DNA from: Capillidium heterosporum
Lineage: Eukaryota; Entomophthoromycota; Entomophthoromycetes; Entomophthorales; Capillidiaceae
Direction: 5' to 3'
DNA: 64,000 nt
NCBI GenBank assembly: GCA_016630905.1
Contig: WBMQ01000007.1
Location: forward strand, 992,001-1,056,000
In this document: positions 12,241 to 20,436 of the stretch, piece after piece
Position numbering within the stretch: position 1 is the stretch's first letter
Layout of the letters: every line of letters starts with the position of its first letter
Notes under the pieces: model-generated
What the model was told of the DNA's origin: nothing
The model's database searches: none
The model's input: the letters and a program-made list of their open reading frames with translations, nothing else
Position numbers and translations under genes: made by a program

Positions 12241-13013
12241 AAACCACACCTTATTGCATATAGGCTCAACATCTGTTGGAAATTTGTGCCATTATACAGG
12301 ATATATTTTTCCATTTAATTCTTCAATTCAAAACTTAGCAGTAGATATGAATAATAGACCTACATTCAATTTCTACCCACTCAAAGCATCTTACAGGTAT
12401 CAACAATAAATAGCTTGCTTGAAATGTATCAAAAAGGCGGAACTTTAGGTAATAAATTGGTTCTATTGAGAAACTTATCGACGAATTAGGAAGAACTAAT
12501 CTTCCAAAGGCTGTTCCAAAATAAAAAGGTGCTGAAATGGATATAGTAAAAGGTGATATATACTGCAGATTTTAATATAATATTGCTTTTAAAGTTTGTG
12601 GCAATTAATAAGTAGAACTTGTAATGTTCGAATATATATATTTACAATTAATGGGATTTGTAAATGACATCTATAGGTAATCTCATAAATTGAAGGTAAT
12701 TATTAGAAAAATTTGTTATGGAAAATGGATTACTTCTATTAGCTACTTCTTAAACTATGAGTTTATCTATACTTTTCTTCACTATATCGATAATGAATAT
12801 ATAAATTATAATGGGTTTAAATATTTGAAAAATAATAAAGCTTGCAGTCTATACTATCTAAAATATAAAAAGCCATCATTCGTATTAAATATTTTATTAA
12901 CTCCAAACTTCAAATGGGAAAGTATATTAGTATAAAAGGTTGAAGGTGAGAGGAAAAGACATGGCTCATATTCTAGCTAAAGACGCAAACTAAACTAAAG
13001 AGTACCTCATCAC
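12241..13013. other. intergenic, nothing firm
   Basis: A+T-rich. One 81-codon plus-strand frame at 12690-12935 is very rich in Asn, Tyr, Ile and Lys, as expected from chance in A+T-rich DNA, and has no ATG at its listed start. No features called. Confidence 0.55.
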
Positions 13014-13247
13014 TTAAAGAAGTTTCCCAACGAACTTGACGGCCTTCTTGAATCCATTCTTAATCTTCTGCCATACACCTCGCTTATCTAGCCCTACCAA
13101 ATGGTTCCGCAAAACTAAACTTTGACTTGCAGTCGGTTCTATCAAGTTGGATCTCAAACCCAATCTATCGTTCCCAAGTACGCCAGCGTTCGTGTTGGAA
13201 ATTACTAACGTAGTTAAAGCTACAATGGATAGTAAGTTGAGCTTCAT
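13014..13247 (-). CDS. secreted pre-pro-peptide 1 with cationic amphipathic C-terminal peptide
   Basis: Intronless, 77 residues, ATG start. Residues 1-21 form a signal peptide (MKL, hydrophobic core, ending N-T-N-A). A polar propeptide follows, containing SLVLRNHL, and a dibasic Lys-Arg at 55-56 suits kexin (Kex2) processing. The last 21 residues begin G-V-W and end V-G-K-L-L. They contain six Lys and no acidic residue (about +6), with hydrophobic side chains at positions 2, 3, 6, 10, 14, 16, 17, 20 and 21, which would line one face of an alpha-helix. There are no cysteines. The same architecture recurs at 17925-18149 and 19652-19876. The gene sits between two Atg15-like lipase genes, beside an F-box/LRR gene. 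I infer a secreted, membrane-active or antimicrobial-type peptide; no known family name fits, and the biological target cannot be read from the sequence. Confidence 0.8.
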   Translation of the reverse strand: MKLNLLSIVALTTLVISNTNAGVLGNDRLGLRSNLIEPTASQSLVLRNHLVGLDKRGVWQKIKNGFKKAVKFVGKLL

Positions 13248-13320
13248 TTTGAATTTAAATTAAGGTGTTTACTTGCTGCTAAAGAGAAATATTTTTGTTC
13301 TCTAAAGGTGATATCCTTCC

Positions 13321-13330
13321 CTTTAAATAG
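13321..13330 (-). promoter_or_regulatory. TATA-like element of peptide gene 1
   Basis: On the minus strand the sequence CTATTTAAAG lies 74-83 bases upstream of the ATG at 13247. It is weaker than the TATAAAA boxes of the other two peptide genes, but in a comparable position. Confidence 0.4.
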
Positions 13331-13334
13331 CTCA

Positions 13335-14050
13335 ATGAGCTTTGAATTCGGAACATCTAAATGGAATGCACGATACATTCCAATTAATAGATGCAAGAGT
13401 TCCAGTTCTGAATTTCTTTATAGAACTTTTGCTATTAATTGGTGAATCGCCTCATTGGTGATAAAATCTTTATTTCATTTGGTGGTCATATATTGCAACG
13501 CTTCAATGGAGTCGTATAATGCCACCATTAAACATTCTTTGCCGTTACCTTTAGTATCTTATATTTATTTGTACTAGCCCGTCAAATCGTATTAGCTATT
13601 GTCAATAAATGGATGCACTATTTACATATATAAAGTATTATAGGTATTATTGACTGATAAGATGTCAAGATATAGAGATAAAACTTATATCATTTAAAGA
13701 GATGTTGGGCGATAGGTATAAAAGTACTATACTGATTTTTTTGTTTTATGTGCCAATAGTGTTTATAAAAGTTTGGGAATTGGACCTGCACTATTTGAAT
13801 TTTCTCCATTAGTAACATAAGCTTCTGGTTAATATATCCTTCAAAGTTCAATAGAATATATGCTTGGTTAATTTTCAAGTGCTTTACATAAATGAGGATA
13901 GACAAAAAGCAATTATAATTTTAGTAGGGACTGTCGTATGTTTGGATAGAGGCTATTAATTCTTTTAAACTATACTTAACAACCAAACTGCAAACATATC
14001 TTAAAAATGCAAAATTGTTTATACCATTTTGCTCTTTTAATTAACCTATC
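13335..14050. other. intergenic
   Basis: Promoter side of peptide gene 1 and 3' flank of the F-box/LRR gene. A 71-codon minus-strand frame at 13690-13905 has no known motif and I do not call it. Confidence 0.55.
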
Positions 14051-14052
14051 TT

Positions 14053-15348
14053 CTATATAGCCCATCGGAACGAGCCTCTATCATATTCGATAAGGTTGGG
14101 TGCCCGCTTCAAGAACCACTTCTTCACTTCAATGGGAACTCCCGATATCCCCAAGTACAACAAATTATTAAACTCGATGCTGTCGTCTAATGTACTATTG
14201 ACGTCTACCTTATCGAACGCAGTAGGAATAAATTTGAATACTAGACGCTGACACTTTTGTAAGTTGAAGATGAATTTTACGATATGAGCATCAAATAAAA
14301 AGAAATGCTCCATACCGAAGCTACGCAACTTGACAGGTGGCTGCACTTGGAACGTTAAACTTTCAAAAGAGTACCTACTTAGAACCTCCAGCTCTTCCAA
14401 ATTGATCAAAGCTTCAAATATAGGCTGTATACTATTTACCTGCATCTTGCTGACAAATTGAACCTTGAGGGACTTCAAGTTGGTAAAGTTTATGAGTTTG
14501 GATGGATCTATTGGCTCATGTAAAAGTAATCGAAGGTATTTCAAGTTGGGCCAGGTACTTTCTAAGACTTTTTGTGGTGCATCACCTGCGTTGACTACAC
14601 TTAATTTGCAAAGGTTGGGCCAGTTGGTAGGGTTTGTCAGGTAGTTGGTTAAAGCATCATCGAAAGAACCGGCGTAAGCTAAGCTTGTAAGTTTACTAAA
14701 GGTTGGTAGTGGTAGGTCAGTCTGTAACCCATCGCTATAAAACTTCATGAACTTTAGGGACTTCAAGTTGGGGAAGCTTTTGCTGATTGATTGAAAGAAA
14801 TTGAAATGTAAGTTGGTGTAGGTGATACTTAGGGTGGTCAAATTGAAGTTGAAACAGCTTTCGATAAATTTTGTTGACTTAAAATTGTCGATAGATAGCT
14901 TCTTTAAGTTATATAGATGGCTTGCGTAGGGTAGTAAGTCATAAGTACCTAAAAATATGGTGCTTATGTTGAGTCCCTTCAACTTCCCCGAGCCTAATAA
15001 ATTGAGTTGGACTAATTTATCGAGAATTTCTATGTTGAAATCGGTAGTAAGGAACTCCAGTTGCTTGAGTTTAGTTAAAATGGAAAGGTCAACCTCCACA
15101 TCTCCTTTATTTAACACTTTTACTAGGTGAGCGTAGTTGTCCAAGTATTTCTTTACAAATTTGATTGCAGGCTCTTGGCTCTTTTTGCTATATAAATGGC
15201 TCTTATTGAAGATAGATAGAAATAAGTAAGGGTGGGTAGTCTTATAAAGAGATTTGCTCTGTAATAGTAACCTGTACAACGAAATTACATCTAGATGTTC
15301 GAATATCTCTCCTAGTATACTATCGGGTAAAAGCTCTAAAGTTGTCAT
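14053..15348 (-). CDS. F-box/leucine-rich-repeat-like protein
   Basis: Intronless frame of 431 residues from a true ATG. The N-terminus (LELLPDSILGEIFEHLDVISLYRLL, about residues 4-28) matches the F-box pattern LPxxILxxIFxxLxxxxLxxL. The rest is a string of irregular leucine-rich repeats (for example NLKKLSIDN, LTTLSITYTNL, FPNLKSLKF, LTSLAY, WPNLKYLRL, FTNLKSLKV, LINLEELEV) typical of fungal F-box LRR proteins that recruit substrates to SCF ubiquitin ligases. The substrate is unknown. It sits between peptide gene 1 and the second lipase on the same strand. Large, variable F-box families are common in fungi, so a specific orthologue cannot be named. Confidence 0.85.
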   Translation of the reverse strand: MTTLELLPDSILGEIFEHLDVISLYRLLLQSKSLYKTTHPYLFLSIFNKSHLYSKKSQEPAIKFVKKYLDNYAHLVKVLNKGDVEVDLSILTKLKQLEFLTTDFNIEILDKLVQLNLLGSGKLKGLNISTIFLGTYDLLPYASHLYNLKKLSIDNFKSTKFIESCFNFNLTTLSITYTNLHFNFFQSISKSFPNLKSLKFMKFYSDGLQTDLPLPTFSKLTSLAYAGSFDDALTNYLTNPTNWPNLCKLSVVNAGDAPQKVLESTWPNLKYLRLLLHEPIDPSKLINFTNLKSLKVQFVSKMQVNSIQPIFEALINLEELEVLSRYSFESLTFQVQPPVKLRSFGMEHFFLFDAHIVKFIFNLQKCQRLVFKFIPTAFDKVDVNSTLDDSIEFNNLLYLGISGVPIEVKKWFLKRAPNLIEYDRGSFRWAI

Positions 15349-15757
15349 TTTGTGTAGGATAGGAAGGCTCTCACTAATCTCAGTTCAAAAATCCGTATTC
15401 TGAGTTCTTTGTTGTAACCAATAATTGCTTAGTTACTGTATCCAATAAGCTTGAGGAAAAGTTCGAAATTCGTGATACCTCAAGTACACCTTGAATTGGA
15501 TCGTATACATTCTCCTGCTACAATATATATATGTATATCTACAGCTATAGAGTCTACCTTTAAAGTGAACTTTATATTATGTTGGTGGGAATACATAATA
15601 TCTAAAATTTAAAGCGGCTTTATATAAAAAAGGATTTAAATCCAATAATAAAGGCAATATATAAAACTTCAAATAGATCTAAAATTTAATTTATAAACAT
15701 TATATAGGTCCCAGTAAAACCAATATTTTCGAGATTATATATAAAACCTCCAATATA
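15349..15757. other. intergenic
   Basis: About 400 bases holding the promoter of the F-box/LRR gene and the 3' flank of the lipase at 15758-17112. Repeated short TATATA runs; no gene seen. Confidence 0.6.
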
Positions 15758-17112
15758 TTATTCAACAAAAGTCCAGTCGCCACAATCAGTACAGTTTTGG
15801 CTAGCACTGCAGCTGAAATTGTCGAGTAGAATCTCACCTTCTGCCCATCCTTCAAAGACTTGGCTGATGAGGGTGTCGATCCGATGGTTCAAGAGGGATT
15901 CTGACCAACCTAAGCCTTTGCCAGTATCAAAGGTACACCTATCGGAGGTATGGCACTTGCTGTCCATATCATATCCAGCTAGATAGCATGCCGAAAATGC
16001 TCCATTACTTTACAACATTAGCTATGTATTTGGAAATAAAATTTACCAAGTTCCCATATAAAGGGGATCAGAATTGACACCAAAATGTATTATAAGGTTC
16101 CGTCTCGACTTTTCTGAGAGACCTAGACGTCTTGCGTAGAGGCGTTCGGCTGGCGCTTCAAAGGTAACAGCTGGTTCCCCAGTAGCTAATCCAACTAACG
16201 ATGCCAAGGAGCCTCCCAAAGAATGACCAATTAGTAGATAATTTGCAGTTGGGTACTGTTCCTTGACTTTCTCATAGATAGCCTATCATATGTCAATTGA
16301 AGTCAAAGTTAAAAACTTACCAATGCGCCGTGAAAGTAGGTAGTATTCATGGAAGAGTGTTGTTTTAGACACGTGCCTGAACATTGCTTATCACCCCTGC
16401 CACAGGTACATATCTCCTTGCGGATGCCATTTGAAGAGCCGCAGCAGCATGAAAACATCAGGTTATCCTTAATTGCAGTTAGTTTTTAAAGATCTAAATA
16501 GAAAATTACTGAAAATTTGTCGGTTGGGCTAGTTCCCCAGTCGCCACCTGGTATCAAGCTGAAGGAAGTTCCCTTGTAGGCGATAATTAAGTTGTCCCGA
16601 TTGGTGTTCGAAAAGACGTAGCCACGTACCGAAGTGTTGTTCCAGCCAAAGGTAGAATTCTAGTTCAAAACCATTAGATTTAGTGTTTTATAATATAGGC
16701 TTACCACTTTCCACTCGGTCCCTAAATCTTCCCAAGGGACATCTGGTAAAGGCGTGTAGGCATGGGAAGCCATCTTTGCTAAACCTAAAATAGTCTTGCG
16801 TAAAGGCTCGTTCTCTTTAAAATGAAACGAATCACGGTTTTGAAGCTTTTCCGTCAAGCTTTCAACACTATGACCTTTCAAATACTCCAAGTCGTTGAAA
16901 TTTATATCTATGCTCTGCTGGTTCATAGCATGGTAGTCGCTGAAGCTTGTTGCTAAAAGTTGATGAGCTGGATCGACTCCAACTACGTGTTGGAGATGAA
17001 GTTTGTGCGGCTGATGTTTCTTGAAAGGTTGTTGGCGGCTGGGATAGGAACTATCAAACTTGAAACCATAGATTGAGGTCAAGAGAAGTAGTAAAAATAT
17101 TTTGAAGTACAT
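15758..17112 (-). CDS. secreted Atg15-like class 3 lipase, paralogue 2 (intact)
   Basis: Five exons: 17112-16705, 16659-16510, 16467-16321, 16282-16047, 16007-15758 (introns 38-45 bases), 396 residues. I chose the ATG at 17112 because it opens directly into a signal peptide (MYFKIFLLLLL); the open frame extends 5' without hydrophobic content. Landmarks: HVVGVDPAHQL, TFGWNNTSVRGYVFSN, AYKGTS, DNLMFSCCCG, a Cys-rich loop (CTCGRGDKQC), the nucleophile elbow GHSLGGS with Ser at about residue 256, AVTFEAPAERL, DPLYMGTC and SKCHTSDRCTFDT. The family (Atg15) cleaves phospholipids and lipids of membranes in the vacuole; the signal peptide puts this protein in the secretory route. Intron positions are identical to paralogue 1 at 10348-11775, with which it forms a convergent inverted pair. 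No frame problem. Confidence 0.9.
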
Positions 17113-17654
17113 GGTTAAGTTGTAGTGTTGAAAGCAGTCACAAAGGGAAGTAAAAATGCGTGGGTTGGAATTCTGATTCAAGTTTTATGATCAGTTTCTA
17201 AACAAACCTATGAGGTTCGAAGTTATGGGATGACAGGTTTAGTGTGTTGTAATGGTACATTACTTATGTTTTCAACGTTCAAATCTAAAAAGGGCTAAAC
17301 TAATTACGTAGTTAATGCTGGGTTCATAAGCTCTAAGCTGTACTTTTATGGAAAGTAAATATTTATATATTTGTCACAATATAGATGAATAAATAAATAA
17401 ATTTTTAAAGAGAAAAGAATTTAAATGCCTATTAAATATGGAAAGATCAGCAGGGTATACCCCAGAAATACCCTTGTAAGATAAATTTCATTGAGCTTCA
17501 AAGAATGATGTATCTACCATGCTGTACTACAAAACCCTACTCCTACTTTGAATGGATATACGAAGTTTAGTTAATAATTAAAAAGATATGGCATTGAACT
17601 TAGCTATTCAGGCTTTCAAATAAGAAATATATCAATTCTAATTTATATTACGCC
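17113..17654. other. intergenic, lipase promoter side
   Basis: About 540 bases upstream of the lipase at 15758-17112. A+T-rich, no open frame or RNA gene noticed. Confidence 0.6.
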
Positions 17655-17924
17655 TTGCTAGGCCACCTCTTATCAACTTAATATTCGAATACTGCTACTC
17701 TACTACCTTGATCATGTCCTATCTCTACCTATATATAAAACAATGTTTAAGACTAAAATATAATATATAAAAGTATGGGAGTCAGTGAAAAATATATTTA
17801 TCACTACGTTGGACGGTGTAAAATTGATAATAATCCCAATGTACAGTTTATTCAATTGATACCTTAAAATTAATCAAGATGCCTTTATACTACAGATGCT
17901 CCATATATACAAAAGGAAAGGAAC

Positions 17925-18149
17925 CTAGAAGGCCTTATCGAACCAGTTGGTAACTTTATCGAATCCATTCTTAAGGCTATCCCAGAAGTTACGACGTTCC
18001 AAATGGTTTCTAAGAACCATATTTTCAACTGGGTTGCTTTGGACGTAGGTTGATCTACGTTCCAATTGATTGTTGGGGATGGTGCCAGCATCGGCGTTGG
18101 TGAGGAGGACAGCAGATAAGGCGGCTAGAGAAATGATATGTAATTTCAT
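17925..18149 (-). CDS. secreted pre-pro-peptide 2 with amphipathic, near-neutral C-terminal peptide
   Basis: Intronless, 74 residues, ATG start. Signal peptide 1-21 (ends A-D-A), short spacer, dibasic Arg-Arg at 31-32 within LERR, a 21-residue middle segment with the conserved block MVLRNHLERR, a second Arg-Arg at 52-53, then a final 21-residue peptide (54-74) starting N-F-W and ending D-K-A-F. This last peptide has hydrophobic residues at helix-face spacing but three Asp against three Lys, so its net charge is about zero, unlike its two paralogues. Two kexin-type sites would release two 21-residue peptides per precursor. Paralogue of 19652-19876 (same length and same site positions) and of 13014-13247. 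Secreted and kexin-processed by inference; target unknown. Confidence 0.8.
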   Translation of the reverse strand: MKLHIISLAALSAVLLTNADAGTIPNNQLERRSTYVQSNPVENMVLRNHLERRNFWDSLKNGFDKVTNWFDKAF

Positions 18150-18210
18150 GTTTGTGAGTGTAAATTTACGATCTAATGAATATTCTAGTTGAAATGACTG
18201 ATCCAGGTGT

Positions 18211-18217
18211 TTTTATA
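18211..18217 (-). promoter_or_regulatory. TATA box of peptide gene 2
   Basis: On the minus strand GTGTATAAAAACACC places TATAAAA 62-68 bases upstream of the ATG at 18149. The spacing is exactly that of the TATA box of peptide gene 3, supporting both start codons. Confidence 0.6.
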
Positions 18218-18450
18218 CACTTGAGTTTATATAATCCTTTGTACTTATTCTCCCGTCCAGTTTAATTTGGTATATTGATCCTGGGACCGGAATAATATTT
18301 AGCTGCTGGCCAGCTATACCTACTCTTTTTGTGGTAAGCTATTATGGCACTTTCTGATTAGCGGCAAATTCTGTCAATCTAGTGCGGTGACGACCTTTCC
18401 TAATTTAGTGATCAAATGTTTACTATAGTGAAAAATACAACCAAGAGTTA

Positions 18451-19394
18451 AATGGGAGAAATGTTTAAACTTGAAAAATCTCATCCTGCACCTCCTTCCT
18501 TATAAGCTATTCTTTTTAGTATTATTATAATAAATTCATTGTTTAACAGATAAAATTTAAATGTTTAAAATTTTATTGAAATTGTTGGTCTTCAAACATT
18601 CCTCCCTAAATATGGATTTGGAGTATATAAGGTGTAAAGAAATTGAAGACGGCAAAATAGAAACAGATTTTATTGAAGTTTATAGACAATTTTTTACGGC
18701 TATATGTTGTTTCGACGACGTCTGCCTATCAAATTTTATAGTAGGTACTAAGATTGACCATTTGCTTACTACTTTTAGGTCGCATTAACACCATGTTTTG
18801 CAACTATACGCACCCTCAAATGTATCTATTTTTAATATACGTATAGAAGTTATCAAGGGAAAAGTGAGTTATAGGGCTATCTTAGGTATATGAGATGTAC
18901 TAGAATCAGTTTACAAAGGTGGATTATATCAGAGAGCCATTTTAAAGCATATGGTAGCTACTTTCAACTGGTAGGGATGGATGGGAATAGTCTGTCTCAA
19001 GGAAATGGGCTCGACGCTTTTAATTAATTATACTGCAAATAATTTAAATACCTAGTTAATGTAAAGCGGATTGTAAGCTTATTAAGCACAAGTTTTTAAA
19101 GTGAATTATGTATAGTTCTATAAGAATGTATTTATAGATTAGAGAGGTTGAGTCAGATGAAATTCAATATAAGAGTTGATGAACTAGACTGAGTTGATTT
19201 TGTAAAGTTCGTTTGGAAATTTGATTGAGCTAGAAAGTTTGGCAGGTTAACGGAGCTAGGCCGAATTAGGAATGATGGGTTGCCAATCTTGCTGGATATT
19301 GAAATAGAGTTGATTGGGATAATAGTGATGGGCTGAATAGAAAGGTCTCAATATGAAATGTAGCACTTTGTCTGGCATGCTTTGATATCTCACT
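18451..19394. other. unique spacer between the duplicated blocks
   Basis: About 940 bases between the two repeat copies. A 75-codon plus-strand frame at 18561-18788 starts with ATG and reads MFKILLKLLVF..., with DLEYIRCKEIEDGKIETDF later. It might be a small gene or a fragment, but nothing supports it beyond being open. Confidence 0.4.
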
Positions 19395-19651
19395 GTTGTA
19401 AAGGCTTTTATCAGCCCAATATTCAAATACTGCTAGATTACTGCATCAATCATATTTCTACATCAACTTATATATAAAGTAACGCCGAAAAGAAAATACA
19501 AAATACAAGATTGAAACAAATATGAAGTTTATTAGTACTATGTTGAATAGAGTAAAGGTACGAATAATCTCAATATACGGCTTAGTAGTTGGATATCCTC
19601 AAAATAATTAGGGTTTTATACTACAGGTGACATCAAAAATATCAAAGGAGA

Positions 19652-19876
19652 CTAGAAGATCTTGGATACAAAGCCAACAGCTTTTTTGATCCCTCTTCCA
19701 ATAGCACCAAAGAAACCACGTCGTTCCAAATAATCCCGTACTACCATACCTTCAGCTGAATTATTTTCGATGTAGATCGCTCTACGTTCCAATCGGTTCC
19801 TTGAGGTGACGCCGGCGTCGATATTAGTGAGGAAGATAGCTGATAGAGCGAATAAAGGTAGAATAGGTAACTTCAT
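19652..19876 (-). CDS. secreted pre-pro-peptide 3 with cationic, glycine-containing amphipathic C-terminal peptide
   Basis: Intronless, 74 residues, ATG start. Signal peptide 1-21 (ends I-D-A), LERR at 29-32, a 21-residue middle segment with MVVRDYLERR, a second Arg-Arg at 52-53, then a 21-residue C-terminal peptide starting G-F-F-G and ending V-S-K-I-F. It has four basic and no acidic residues (about +4) and Gly at positions 1, 4, 7, 9 and 15, reminiscent in composition of helical membrane-active peptides. Layout and site positions are identical to the precursor at 17925-18149. The final peptide differs strongly while the signal and the processing region stay similar, a pattern seen in defence or interaction peptides under diversification. 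Secretion and processing are inferred from motifs. Confidence 0.8.
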   Translation of the reverse strand: MKLPILPLFALSAIFLTNIDAGVTSRNRLERRAIYIENNSAEGMVVRDYLERRGFFGAIGRGIKKAVGFVSKIF

Positions 19877-19937
19877 GTTGGTAAACGGGAATTAGAATTT
19901 TAAAAAGATGATTAGGTTAGGTGAGAGATCGAGTCGC

Positions 19938-19944
19938 TTTTATA
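19938..19944 (-). promoter_or_regulatory. TATA box of peptide gene 3
   Basis: Minus-strand CTGTATAAAAGCG, with TATAAAA 62-68 bases upstream of the ATG at 19876, the same spacing as in peptide gene 2. Confidence 0.6.
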
Positions 19945-20436
19945 CAGTTGGATGTTTAGATCATCTAGTCCTCTGTTCTCATCTTTTCACTGAATTTCTT
20001 TTAACATATTCGTCTCAATCCCAAAAGTACAATTGGTTGTTGTCCTATTTTATTTTACATCTTTGCTGTGATAATTTGTTATGATGCTTTTTGATTAGCG
20101 CTTTTTCCAACCAATTTAGTACTGCCAAGTGACTTTACTTAATTTGACAATTGAATCTTTGCTATATTAAAAACTACTTGGAAAAGTGAAAGTATAATTG
20201 GGGGTATAGATGTTTTAAAGTAATTACAGATAGAGCAATATATTTATAGCTTATGTTAAAACTCCTATGCAATTTCCTACAACTACCCATTTCCTCGACA
20301 GTTCTATTAACTAAATTCTAAACTATAATCTCATTGTTTCAGATTATATCTACAACTTTGTCAAATAAAATCAATAGACTATAGGTGCTAGAATTGATCC
20401 ATCGACTATTACAACTATAGTTTATCCTATCAACTT

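Larger units (their letters stand above)
17655..18450. repeat. tandem duplication, copy A (peptide gene 2 with flanks)
   Basis: This block matches 19395-20180 in order: a 3' flank motif (CAAYTTAATATTCRAATACTG-like at 17665 and 19410), TTTTATACTACAG just after the gene (17885 and 19615), the peptide gene, a TATA box, and an upstream motif around TGATTAGCG (18353 and 20091). Offsets stay close to 1,730 bases throughout. Divergence is considerable, so the duplication is not recent. Confidence 0.75.
19395..20180. repeat. tandem duplication, copy B (peptide gene 3 with flanks)
   Basis: Counterpart of 17655-18450. It shares the 3' flank, the gene, the TATA box at identical distance and the upstream TGATTAGCG-containing stretch, each displaced by about 1.73 kb. 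Confidence 0.75.

Noticed and set aside
17885-18091. 68-codon minus-strand frame overlapping peptide gene 2
   Set aside because: It is the shifted reading of the peptide gene; it lacks a signal peptide and conserved layout.
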